From CAVWDU01 sp963840725 (GTDB lineage Bacteria; Pseudomonadota; Gammaproteobacteria; Pseudomonadales; Halieaceae), in the NCBI GenBank assembly GCA_963840725.1, contig CAWIZY010000031.1, forward strand, positions 1-52,300: 52,300 nucleotides of DNA, in the 5' to 3' direction. Positions 1 through 8,563 of this stretch are shown here, piece after piece; positions within the stretch are counted from its first letter, which is position 1; the number at the start of each line of letters is the position of its first letter. The position numbers and the translations under genes are program-made. Below the pieces are notes generated by a model, which saw nothing but the letters and a program-made list of their open reading frames with translations, ran no database searches and had not been told where the DNA came from.

Positions 1-1166
1 CAGGACAAGCACCTGCCCACCAATCATGGTTTTGATGAATTTTTTGGCAACCTCTACCACCTGAATGCCGAAGAAGAGCCTGAAACATACTATTACCCGA
101 AAGACCCGCGTTTCACAAAAAGTTTGGCCCGCGTGGCGTGATTCATTCCTATGCCGATGGCAAGATTGAAGACACCGGCCCCTTGTCCAGAAAGCGTATG
201 GAAACCGTTGATTCCGAGTTCGGTGGCGCTGCCAAAAAGTTTATGGCCGCCGCGGTTAAAGCCGACAAGCCTTTCTTTGTATGGATGAATTTCACCCGTA
301 TGCACGTGTGGACACGCCTGCAGGAGAAATACCAGGGTATTACCGGAATCGGCCTCTATCCAGACGGTATGGTAGAACTCGATGACATGGTGGGCAGCTT
401 CCTCGAAGAACTCAAAAAGCTTGGCGTAGAGGACAACACCATAGTCATCTTCTCGACTGATAATGGCGCAGAGAAGTTTACCTGGCCCGATGGCGGCACC
501 ACGCCATACCATGGTGAGAAGGGCACGACCTGGGAAGGTGGAATGAGAGTGCCACAAATGGCCAAGTGGCCCGGCACGATCAAGCCCCGCACTATCATTA
601 ACGATACCATGAGCCAGGAAGACTGGATGCCGACTTTACTGGCTGCGGCCGGCGTTCCTGATGTGAAAGAAAAGCTGGCATCAAAAAATGGTTATCAGGC
701 CAACGGCAAGAAGTTTCGGGTGCATCTCGATGGCTATAACTTCAAGCCCTATTTTGAAGGTAAGGAGGAAAAGGGACCACGAAGAGAGATCATGTACTTT
801 GCGGCCAGCGGTATGCTCAATGCGATACGGGTAGATGACTGGAAAATCTCATTTGCAACCGAAAGAGGTGCAATCAATGAAGCGTTCAGAGAAACGCCCC
901 AATGGCCGGTAATCACCAACCTGAGGGCAGACCCCTTTGAAAGCGCCTCACGCAACTCCGGTATGTATGTGCGGTGGTACGCTGACAATATGTGGTTGAT
1001 GGTTCCCGCGCAGGGCTTTGTGCAGAGATTCTTCGACACGATTCCAGACTATCCGTTCCAGCCCGGTGGCTCTTTAAGTGCCAGCAATATTGGTTACGGT
1101 ACTCTGGAAAGGCAGAAAGCGATGGGTGGCCTCAAGTCGCTGATGGATCTGTCGATTAAAAACTAG
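1..1166 (+). CDS. Arylsulfatase (type I sulfatase), 3' part, one apparent frameshift
   Basis: The start lies beyond the left edge, so the catalytic formylglycine motif is not visible. What remains is the middle and C-terminal part of a formylglycine-dependent sulfatase, which hydrolyses sulfate esters. Visible family landmarks are NHGFDEFFGN near position 35, FSTDNGAEKFTWPDGG near 450-500 and GEKGTTWEGGMRVP near 515-555; the last two are typical of the region around the C-terminal active-site lysine. Reading frame 1 stops at 138-140, but the matching continuation (HKKFGPRGVIHS) is in frame 3, so one base is missing near 113-117. After that the frame is open for 342 codons to the TAG at 1164. 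A palindromic repeat starts 16 bases downstream. Substrate cannot be told from this part. Confidence 0.85.
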
Positions 1167-1181
1167 GTCTTCGTAGAACCC

Positions 1182-1223
1182 GGGACAGAACACGTTTAAA
1201 CAGTTTAAGCGTGGTCTGTCCCC
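1182..1223. repeat. REP/REPIN-like palindrome 1
   Basis: An inverted repeat with arms GGGACAGAACACGTTTAAAC and TTTAAGCGTGGTCTGTCCC separated by about two bases. It lies between the convergent sulfatase and ion-channel genes, where it could also act as a bidirectional transcription stop. The same core recurs at 2093, 8365, 16640, 25324 and, degenerate, at 19298 and 25863. Confidence 0.75.
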
Positions 1224-1229
1224 ACATTC

Positions 1230-2060
1230 CTAGGAGCCGGTCTTGTGCTCCTTTACCAGCGCCGTCAACTGGTCAAGCTGTTGCTGCACGGCCGTTAGCT
1301 GGTTCGCCATTCTTTCCCGCTCGTCATGAGCCTGCTGTGTTTGCAGGGCATTCTTTTCCTCTCCCATCACTTCCAGTATGGAGCCAATCATCATGTTCAA
1401 AAAGACAAAGGCAGTAAGGAATATGAATGTGAGGTAATAGATCCAGCTCAGCGGATACACTGCCATGGTTGCGTACATGATATCTGTCCAGTCTTCAAAT
1501 GTGGCCACCCTGAACAGGGTTAGCATGGAGATCGCCACGTCGCCCCACAATACCTCGTCTATGCCGCCGAAAAACAGGGAGCCCATGGCACCATAAATGT
1601 AAAAGATAATAAACATCAACAGGACGATATAGCCCATGCGTGGGATGGCCCTGAGCAATGCGTCGATCAGGGAGCGCAGCTCTGGCACCACCGATACCAG
1701 GCGCAGCACCCGGAAGACCCTGAGCAACCTGCCAAGCAGAATGGCCTCGGAGTCGTCGATGGGTATCAAGCTGCCAACAACAACGATGGTATCGAACACG
1801 TTCCAGCCGTTGCGGAAAAAGCGCTTTTTGTCAGTGCAGACTGCAAAACGAAGCAGGATCTCCGCCAGAAAAAACAGGGTGACAGCCTTGTCCAGTATAA
1901 TCAGGCCCTGTTCAACTACCGGCGGCAAATCATAGGTTTTTGCGCCTATGGCCAGCGCGGAGAGAATAATTATAAATATAACCGAGAGCTGAAATATTTT
2001 GCTGGCTTCTATCCGTTGGAGTAGGGCCAGGCTTGATTCGCGAGTGCTATCTGATGTCAT
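1230..2060 (-). CDS. Voltage-gated ion channel (ion transporter family, bacterial NaV-like)
   Basis: A single-domain six-helix cation channel of about 276 residues, the size of bacterial NaChBac/NavAb-type channels that assemble as tetramers in the inner membrane. The S4 voltage sensor is clear: arginines every third residue in GRLLRVFRVLRLV. The pore loop reads TLFRVATFEDWTD, matching the TLxxxxTxExW pattern of the family but with E-D-W in place of the E-S-W of NavAb; ion selectivity therefore cannot be assumed. The C-terminus after S6 is a glutamine-rich amphipathic stretch likely to form the four-helix coiled coil seen in this family. I chose the ATG at 2060 because the 48 codons upstream run into the palindromic repeat at 2093-2160 and are not hydrophobic or family-like. 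The gene sits between two such palindromes. Confidence 0.88.
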   Translation of the reverse strand: MTSDSTRESSLALLQRIEASKIFQLSVIFIIILSALAIGAKTYDLPPVVEQGLIILDKAVTLFFLAEILLRFAVCTDKKRFFRNGWNVFDTIVVVGSLIPIDDSEAILLGRLLRVFRVLRLVSVVPELRSLIDALLRAIPRMGYIVLLMFIIFYIYGAMGSLFFGGIDEVLWGDVAISMLTLFRVATFEDWTDIMYATMAVYPLSWIYYLTFIFLTAFVFLNMMIGSILEVMGEEKNALQTQQAHDERERMANQLTAVQQQLDQLTALVKEHKTGS

Positions 2061-2092
2061 GATCTTCTGCTCAAGGGTGGTGGGTAAATCCA

Positions 2093-2160
2093 GGACAGAC
2101 CACGATTTAAACGCCGCTGGATGCCGCGCGATTGTTTGCTGGAATTGGTCGTGGTCTGCC
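2093..2160. repeat. REP/REPIN-like palindrome pair 2
   Basis: The arm GGACAGACCACGATTTAAAC at 2093 is answered by GGTCGTGGTCTGCC at 2147-2160 on the opposite orientation, with about 35 bases between them. It lies just upstream of the ion-channel start. Confidence 0.6.
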
Positions 2161-2450
2161 GCCGGCTGTTTGGATTTTACCCGGCATGAAGGGGCGCATG
2201 CCACTGCGGCGTATGATCTGGGAAAAGTACGAGGGAGCGATTCCGAACGATAGCTTGCTGTCGGCGGCTATCTGGCAGTCTCGGCCGAAGCGCTTACAGC
2301 TGGCGGCAGAGAAGGGCACCCGGACCATTCAATGCAACGGCCAGGCATTTTTTAATCTGGTAACGGGCTCTCGGGGAAGCGAGGGTATCGCGCCGCGTCC
2401 GAAGCGTATCTTTTGGCATGAGTCAGGGGGCCAGAAGCTGAACCCCGTTT
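2161..2450. other. Stretch without a recognised gene
   Basis: About 290 bases between the palindrome and the stress-protein stop. Open frames exist on both strands (plus strand 2132-2554, minus strand 2107-2328), but neither resembles a family I know, has a ribosome site, or avoids overlap with a better-supported feature. Confidence 0.4.
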
Positions 2451-2954
2451 TCAGGCGGCGTCCAGGTTACCCTGTAGCAGCAGGCTATGGGGGTGCCGGG
2501 ACGATAACATGGCCGCCAGACCAGCCTGTTGCTCGGGTTCGCAATCTACGATGATCATCAATTCCCCGTTTTCAATCCGGTCGCGATAATCTTCCACGTC
2601 CTGGTTGGGTACACTTACCCCAACCAGAGTGCTGAACCAGGTTCCGAGCGCGGAGCCAAGTGCGGTGCCGGCGACAATGGCACCGCCACCGAGGGTCAGG
2701 CCGGCTGCGGGAACGGTCACGGCGATTATGCTGCCGATAAGGCCAATGGCTCCGCCAGTTGCAGCGCCGCGTTTGGCGGCGTCAACGACGTCACTGCGGT
2801 GCTGGAGGTCTGGCTCAGGTAGTGGTGCGAGGTCGATATCCTCGCGGGCAATGACGTGTAAGTCCTCTTCTGCAAACCCGAATTCCTCAAGGTCTTCGAT
2901 GATTTTCTTCACCGCCTCGACATCGTGGGCAAAGAAAAACTGGCGCTCTTTCAT
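2451..2954 (-). CDS. YflT/general-stress-17M-like protein with glycine-rich membrane segment
   Basis: A 167-residue protein. Residues 1-45 (MKERQFFFAHDVEAVKKIIE onward, then a second strand ending VIARED) have the strand-helix-strand pattern of the general stress protein 17M/YflT domain. Residues about 65-115 are a glycine- and alanine-rich hydrophobic segment (GAATGGAIGLIGSIIAV and so on) that would span or insert in a membrane. The C-terminal part (IENGELMIIVDCEPEQQ) looks like another strand-helix unit. The start is preceded by a strong AGGGAGGA ribosome site seven to eight bases away. The family is linked to stress responses, but no precise biochemical role is known. It is followed upstream by a small gene in the same direction at 3009-3350. 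Confidence 0.75.
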   Translation of the reverse strand: MKERQFFFAHDVEAVKKIIEDLEEFGFAEEDLHVIAREDIDLAPLPEPDLQHRSDVVDAAKRGAATGGAIGLIGSIIAVTVPAAGLTLGGGAIVAGTALGSALGTWFSTLVGVSVPNQDVEDYRDRIENGELMIIVDCEPEQQAGLAAMLSSRHPHSLLLQGNLDAA

Positions 2955-3008
2955 GGTGTCCTCCCTGGGAAATTCAGTTTAATTACTGTCCGGGTTGCAG
3001 GTGGCGCC

Positions 3009-3350
3009 CTAGATCGCAATCAGGCGCAGCATGGTGGGCTCGGTAAAGATCATGCTGTTGTCGCGGGAGTGTCTCGCAACAAGGTGAAAGACCCCTGCCC
3101 TGGTTTCTTCGTCGAGAAATACGCGAACTTTACTATCATGCAATTCACCCTGGCCGACAGGTGCATCCAGCTGGACGGTTTTTTCATCAGTGTCCATCAG
3201 CAGTTCATCCTGATCGGTTTGGAGCAGTTCTTGCTCCAACCGCGACAGGGCGAGGTATCCGTCTTCACCGATGCTGACCGTTGAGCGGCCGATGTTTTCG
3301 GGAGGCACATCAGTAGTCGGCTGTTTGAAAGTCTCTAACGCGATGTTCAT
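3009..3350 (-). CDS. Small conserved-looking protein of unknown function
   Basis: A 113-residue soluble, acidic protein I do not recognise. It has no signal peptide or membrane segment. The C-terminal half (DSKVRVFLDEETRAGVFHLV) suggests beta strands. The ATG at 3350 is chosen because GGAGA lies six bases upstream; an earlier TTG four codons upstream overlaps that ribosome site. It is in the same direction as, and about 50 bases upstream of, the YflT-like gene, so the two may be cotranscribed. Confidence 0.6.
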   Translation of the reverse strand: MNIALETFKQPTTDVPPENIGRSTVSIGEDGYLALSRLEQELLQTDQDELLMDTDEKTVQLDAPVGQGELHDSKVRVFLDEETRAGVFHLVARHSRDNSMIFTEPTMLRLIAI

Positions 3351-3517
3351 AGATTTCTCCAATGAGTGGGTTTACTTTGCTACGGCCGGTTTATCGGGAC
3401 AGATCAGGTTTCTTCACGTCACAATCCGGACAGACGCGGCGCCTAGCCAATAAATGGCCAAGCGAAACTAGCGGTTAATGGAGTAAGGCTTTTGCAGGCG
3501 GGGAAGGCTGGCAGTGG

Positions 3518-4282
3518 CTAAGGACCTACCCGCGCCAGGGTGCTGGCTTCCACACCGATGGCATTACGGTAGATGATGCCCAGTCCGATCAGGCAGGCTG
3601 GCAGCACCCATATCAGCGGAATTCCCAGCAGGATTAGCGAGCCAGTGGTGACGAGCCCGGCCACCAGACCCAGGCCGAAAAAGGTGAACCATTTTCGGCT
3701 CACTATCTTGCGCGATGTCTCCATCGCTTCCCAGGGCCCGAGACCCTTGTCGGCGACCAGTGGCAGCGCAAACTGGTAGGAAACGGCAAGATAGATGCCC
3801 GGCAGTACCAGCAAAAAAGTGCCAATCAGGATCAAAATGGTCATGAGTATCGAGGTGAGCACCAGTTTCAGAAAGCGGTCGTACCAGGAGAATATGCTGG
3901 TTGGAACCGCCTGCCGGCCCGAGGCGACGGCCACCCCAAGTAACACTAGTCCTACAGCCAGCGGCAGGGTAAGCAGGCTGGTCAGAGTATCGGCGAGGCT
4001 CGCTCCCGGCTGGGGCATCTGCGCCGCAGCACTGGGCGCCGGCGCATCGCCGCCGATGAATAGACCCAGCACAAAGCTGATCACAAAGTGCGCGACTATA
4101 TAGATGGCAACACCGATCCACAGTGCTCCCTTATTGCCACTGACTTTCTCCCAGGCCTCCTTTACCACGGCGCCTATGCTGAGCTGGTAATTGCCAGCGA
4201 GCCCTTGCTCCACGCTTCCCTGTGCCGCTGCTGCGGAGTTCTGGGTCTCTGGAGCTTGTGTTTGCGGGGCGGTTTCGGTCAT
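3518..4282 (-). CDS. Multi-pass inner-membrane protein (YciC/DUF975-like)
   Basis: A 254-residue protein. The first 30 residues are hydrophilic and rich in Q, A, T and E; five or six hydrophobic helices follow. The segment LPLVADKGLGPWEAMETSRK followed by an R-K-W-F-FF motif is typical of membrane proteins of the YciC/DUF975/glycerophosphodiester-phosphodiesterase membrane-domain group, where an amphipathic helix with this pattern precedes the last helices. The biochemical role is unknown. A GAGGTG ribosome site lies nine bases before the ATG. It ends about 170 bases from the preceding small gene and starts about 100 bases from the end of the iron permease. Confidence 0.7.
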   Translation of the reverse strand: MTETAPQTQAPETQNSAAAAQGSVEQGLAGNYQLSIGAVVKEAWEKVSGNKGALWIGVAIYIVAHFVISFVLGLFIGGDAPAPSAAAQMPQPGASLADTLTSLLTLPLAVGLVLLGVAVASGRQAVPTSIFSWYDRFLKLVLTSILMTILILIGTFLLVLPGIYLAVSYQFALPLVADKGLGPWEAMETSRKIVSRKWFTFFGLGLVAGLVTTGSLILLGIPLIWVLPACLIGLGIIYRNAIGVEASTLARVGP

Positions 4283-4378
4283 GTCAGCACACCTCTCTTT
4301 TGTCGTTGCTCTGAAAAGATAGCACGAGACAAGGCTGGGTGAATAAAATACCGGGGACGGGTAGAGTGTGATGTCGAA

Positions 4379-6015
4379 CTAAGCGCGCGGTTTTGCGAGA
4401 CGGTGCACCAGCAGTACCGGTATAAGGCCCAGCAGGACGATGGCCAATGCCGCGCTTGATGCCTCTGCCAGACGCTCGTCGCTGGCAAGGCGGTAGACGC
4501 GGGTTGCAAGTGTCTCGAAACCGAAAGGTCGCAGCATCAGGGTTGCCGGTAGTTCCCGCATAGCGTCCACAAACACCAGTAGCGCAGCAGCAGCAAGGCT
4601 GGGGCGCAGCAGCGGGAGATGAATTCGGCGCACTACTTCGCTGGGGGTGGCGCCCGAGGCTGCGCGCACTGGCGTCCAGTGCGGCTGGAATACCCTGCAG
4701 GCCAGCGTCGACCGTGTTGAATGCCACGGTCATGAAGCGGCACAGGTAGGCGTAAATAAGCAGTGCCGTGGTACCAGAAAGCACCAGTCCGCCACCATAG
4801 CCGACCGTGTCGCGCAGCCAGACAGTAAGGTGACGATCCAGCACACCAATCGGCCCGAGAAGACCAACGGCCAGCAACATGCCCGGCAGGGCATAACCAA
4901 GGGTCCCGAAACGGATAAGCAGTGTACCGGCGCGGCCGGGATTCTGACGGTTGGAATAGCTCATCAGTAGCGCCATCATTGCTGCCAGCACTGCAGCGAT
5001 AGCTGAGACCCGCGCGCTGTTGAAGGAAAATTCCCAAAAACCCCGGCCCAGCAGTTGATCCCCGCCTGAGCCAAGTTGATAGCCCAGCAATACCGCTACT
5101 GGAAGAACAAAGCCAAGCACAACCGGTGTCAGGCAGGCGAGGCAGGCCAGCCCGGCCCGCAGGCCTCTGAGCCTCATCGCACTTGGCCGACGATGGTCCC
5201 GGGCATCCGGGCGGCCCTTGCGCGTTGCGCCTTCAAGCGTTATCAGGATCAACACAAACAGCAACATGATTGAGGCCAGCTTGAGCGCGGCAGTCTTGTC
5301 TCCCAGGCCGATCCAGGTGCGGAATATGCCGGTGCTGAAGGTGGGTACCGCGAAGTAGTCGACCACGCCGAAATCTGCCAGGGTCTCCATCAGCACCAGC
5401 GCCAGTCCGCCGGCAATGGCGGGGCGGGCCGACGGCAGAGCAACCTGCCAGAATGCGCGATACGGCGATAAGCCCAGTACTCTTGCCGCCTCGAACTGGG
5501 CACCCGAGCGGCTGGAGAAGCTGGTTCGTGCCAGCAGGTAAATGTATGGATACAGTACCAGCGACAATACGATCGCAGCGCCAGGCAGAGAGCGGAAGCC
5601 ACTGATCGCGAACTCATTGATCGACAATCCGAACAATTCGCGGATCCCAGCTTTGGAGCGGCCCGGAGACATCGAGCAGGTCGGTATAGGCGTAGGCGAC
5701 CACGTAGGCCGGTGCGGCCAGGGGTACAACCAGCAGCCAGTCAAAATAGCGGCGCCCGGGAAATTCGCAGGCGGCTACAAGCCACGCGCAACCCACCCCG
5801 GGCAGCAGTGACAGCACAGCTACCAGCGCCATCAGGGTGAGCGTGTTAGTGAGATAGCCGCCAAGTACATTACTCCAGATGTGTGACCAGGCGTCGGTGG
5901 AGGGCGCAAGAAGCGATGTCAGCACTGCCAGCAGAGGCACGGCAACAATGGCCGCGACAATAAGCGCTGGCATCAGCCACAGCTGGCTGGTGCTGTGGTT
6001 CCGTCTCAGCATCAA
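4379..6015 (-). CDS. fbpB: Fe(III) ABC transporter permease (FbpB/SfuB-like), two apparent frameshifts
   Basis: Inner-membrane permease of a ferric-iron ABC importer, about 545 residues, built as two fused permease halves as is usual for FbpB. The N-terminal part runs from 6015 to about 5650 in one frame, the middle from about 5650 to 4660 in a second and the C-terminal part from about 4660 to 4379 in a third. Each junction is explained by one extra base in a short G/C run: GPLQSW joins to IRELFGLS near 5646, and ARSLG joins to ATPSEVVRRIHLPLLRP near 4654. Both EAA-type loops that contact the ATPase are present (EAARVLGLSPYRAFWQVALP in the first half, the ATPSEVVRRIHLPLLRPSL region in the second). 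It is divergent from the ATPase gene starting at 6189, an unusual split for this operon type. Confidence 0.85.
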
Positions 6016-6188
6016 CCGGCGTCCTCAGGTTTTAAGCTGGGTGGATGGGTACGCATTTTCTGTCTCATAGCTTCGCTCCTGGGCACGTTGCTCATAATGG
6101 AGGAAGCACTTATCCTCGTCTACTCACTGGCGAGGCGGGCGGGGTCAGCCCGGACTGCCTTGTTGAAAACGTATCCCCGAGCACCGCG

Positions 6189-7184
6189 ATGCTGTCTTTT
6201 GATTCGATCTATTTTGCCTACGATGAGGAATCGGTACTTACCGATTTGAGTTTCAGCGCAGCCCCCGGCGAAATCACCTGCGTGGTTGGCCCCTCCGGCT
6301 GCGGCAAGTCTACTCTACTCGGGCTCGCCGCCGGCCTGTTGGAGATGCAGGCGGGCGAAATTCGGCTGGATGGGACGCTGCTGGGGAAGAAGGGCTTCAA
6401 CCTGCCGCCGGAACAGCGGCCTGTTGGCCTTGTGTTCCAGGAGGGTGCGCTGTTTCCACACATGACCGTGGCCCAGAATACGGGCTTTGGCGTGAGTGGC
6501 GACCAGGGTAATGCAAGGGTTGCGCAGCTGCTGGACCTTGTCGGTTTGAGTGCCGAGGCCCAGCGGCTCCCACACACCCTGTCCGGCGGGCAACGCCAGC
6601 GTGTCGCCCTGGCCAGGGCACTGGCGCCCGAGCCACGGGCGCTGCTCTTTGATGAGCCCTACGCGAACCTTGACCAGGCTCTGCGCCAGGGACTGCGCGT
6701 TGAAGCAAGAGAGATGGTCCGCCAGAGTGGCACGGTTGGCGTATTTGTTACTCATGACCCGGACGACGTGATGGCGCTGGCTGACCAGGTAGTGCTGCTC
6801 GGCGACGGTAGGGTATTGCAGGCGGGAACCCCCCGGGAGCTCTTCGACCAACCGCGATCGGCACAGGTTGCCGCGCTGTTCGGGCAGGCCCAGACAGTGG
6901 ATGCGGTGCTGGCGGATAATCAACTGCAGACTGCCTTCGGCCCCTGGCCGCTGGACTCGATCTCGCCACACTCCGATGTCAGCCGTCTGCAGCCCGGCGC
7001 TCAGCTCAGCCTGAGTGTCCGACCCGAAGCGCTGATGTTGCAGCAGGATGATTCAGGCAGGGCCATTCTCGAGCTTCGTATCGCGGGCGCCGATGATGTC
7101 GCCGAGCTTGATGATGGGCGTGGTGGCCGTTTGTTCGCGCGCTTGGCGCGACCGCATAGCCTGTGGCTCGGGTTGCCGGGTTAG
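6189..7184 (+). CDS. fbpC: Fe(III) ABC transporter ATP-binding protein (FbpC-like)
   Basis: Cytoplasmic ATPase of the ferric-iron importer, 331 residues. Walker A GPSGCGKST starts near residue 34, the Q-loop is VFQEGALFPHMTV, the signature LSGGQRQRVALARAL is near residue 131, Walker B is ALLFDEPYANLD near 150 and the switch histidine is in VFVTHDPDD. A C-terminal TOBE-like part (SLSVRPEALML) follows. I chose the ATG at 6189 because the protein then begins MLSFDSIYFAYDE, the usual start of the family; the upstream extension covers the divergent promoter region. The binding-protein gene follows 111 bases later. Confidence 0.92.
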   Translation: MLSFDSIYFAYDEESVLTDLSFSAAPGEITCVVGPSGCGKSTLLGLAAGLLEMQAGEIRLDGTLLGKKGFNLPPEQRPVGLVFQEGALFPHMTVAQNTGFGVSGDQGNARVAQLLDLVGLSAEAQRLPHTLSGGQRQRVALARALAPEPRALLFDEPYANLDQALRQGLRVEAREMVRQSGTVGVFVTHDPDDVMALADQVVLLGDGRVLQAGTPRELFDQPRSAQVAALFGQAQTVDAVLADNQLQTAFGPWPLDSISPHSDVSRLQPGAQLSLSVRPEALMLQQDDSGRAILELRIAGADDVAELDDGRGGRLFARLARPHSLWLGLPG

Positions 7185-7243
7185 GGTGGCGCCCCGGGTA
7201 GGTAGTGTGTTTTTGTTTTCCGGGTGAATCCGCGGTTGTTAAT

Positions 7244-7262
7244 GCGAAAGATTCTCATTAAG
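7244..7262 (+). promoter_or_regulatory. Fur-box-like site before the ferric-binding protein
   Basis: GCGAAAGATTCTCATTAAG matches the 19-base Fur consensus at about 12 of 19 positions, including the conserved TCATTA. It lies 34 bases before the binding-protein start, where Fur-Fe(II) would block transcription under iron sufficiency. Inferred from similarity only. Confidence 0.6.
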
Positions 7263-7295
7263 ATAGCGGCCTGATTCACCACCGGAACGTTTTCC

Positions 7296-8361
7296 ATGAG
7301 ACTTCGCTTTACCCTCTATGCCGCGCTGGCCTTTCTTCTTGGCGCCTGTGAACAGTCTGCACCACCGCAGGCCGCTGACCAGGCCGACGCAGTGAAAGAC
7401 GCGCAAGAAGCGGTTGTAAATGTCTATTCTTCGCGGCATTACGACACCGACCTGGCGCTCTATGACAACTTCACCGCCCAAACTGGCATCGAAGTCCGCC
7501 TGATAGAAGCGGGTGCGGATGAGCTGATCGAGCGCATTCAGAGTGAGGGCGAATTCAGCTCGGCGGATCTGTTGATTACGGTCGATGCCGGCCGACTATG
7601 GCGCGCTGAACAGACTGGTATATTCGAGCCCGTCTCCTCCGAGGTGCTTGAGGCCCGCCTGCCCGATTACCTGCGCCACCCGGATGGACTCTGGTTTGGC
7701 CTCTCAACCCGCGCACGCGTGATCATTTTCAACCAGGCGGCGGGTCAAGCCCGAGCCCCTGTCAACTTACGCTGACCTCGCGAACCCGGCGCATGCGGGC
7801 AAGGTCTGCATCCGGTCGTCTGGCAACATCTACAACCTGTCTCTATTGGCCAGCATGATTTCGCGGCAGGGCGTTGATGCCTCTGAGGAATGGGCCAGCG
7901 GCGTGGTCGCCAATTTCGCGCGGCCACCACAGGGCAATGACACCGCCCAGATTCGGGCCGTTGCCAGCGGGGAATGTGGCATCGGCGTCGTAAACACCTA
8001 CTACCTGGCGCGTCTCGCGGCCTCGGAAGATCCGGCAGACCGGGCACTCGCGGATGCGGTGGGCGTGGTATTTCCAGACCAGGGCGGCAATGGTACGCAC
8101 ATCAATGTCAGTGGCGCCGGGCTGGTGGTCAACGCACCCAATCGGGAAAACGCCATTGTCTTTCTGGAGTACTTGAGCACAGAGCAAGCCCAGGCTTACT
8201 TCGCCAATGGCAATCATGAGTATCCAGCGGTGGTGGGCGTTGCTGGCTCTCCTGCGCTGATGGGTTTGGGAGAGTTCAAACCGGATACCCTCAATGCTGC
8301 GGAGCTCGGGCGAAACCAGGCAGAGGCCGTTAAAGCCTACGACCGCGCCGGCTGGCAGTGA
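7296..8361 (+). CDS. fbpA: Fe(III)-binding periplasmic lipoprotein (FbpA-like), one apparent frameshift
   Basis: Substrate-binding component of the iron importer, about 355 residues when joined. It begins with a lipoprotein signal (LLGAC, cysteine near residue 18). The mature start VNVYSSRHY is the hallmark of the FbpA/FutA family, and the tyrosine pair that ligates iron is present in GVVNTYYLARL near 7990. Frame 1 ends at 7773-7775, but removing one G from the run at about 7742-7744 joins FNQAA to VKPEPLSTYADLANP, after which the frame is open to 8359-8361. It follows the ATPase and precedes the TonB receptor, all on the same strand. Confidence 0.87.
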
Positions 8362-8364
8362 AAC

Positions 8365-8409
8365 GGGGACACAGACCACGATTAAAGAATTTAATCGTGG
8401 TCTGTTCCC
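8365..8409. repeat. REP/REPIN-like palindrome 3
   Basis: A near-perfect inverted repeat: ACAGACCACGATTAAA answered by TTTAATCGTGGTCTGT, inside GGGGAC and TCCC ends. It lies four bases after the FbpA stop and upstream of the TonB receptor, where it could stop or attenuate read-through. Confidence 0.8.
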
Positions 8410-8464
8410 GGTTTTCTTCGCCTCGATCTATATCGAGAATATTTGCTCAAACACTGTTGCAAAT

Positions 8465-8483
8465 GCGAATCGTTCTCAATAAC
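8465..8483 (+). promoter_or_regulatory. Fur-box-like site before the TonB receptor
   Basis: GCGAATCGTTCTCAATAAC agrees with the Fur consensus at about 11 of 19 positions and resembles the site before the FbpA gene. It lies about 80 bases before the receptor start. This suggests the receptor has its own iron-controlled promoter downstream of the palindrome. Confidence 0.55.
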
Positions 8484-8563
8484 ATTGCGTCTGATAAGGG
8501 GCACCCGTTACCGATTTCATCCAGACGGGCTCTGATACCTAGTGTTTTAGCTGGAGAAGAAGT

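Noticed and set aside
2132..2554. 140-codon plus-strand open frame
   Set aside because: Begins inside a palindromic repeat, overlaps the well-supported YflT-like gene by about 100 bases and resembles no family.
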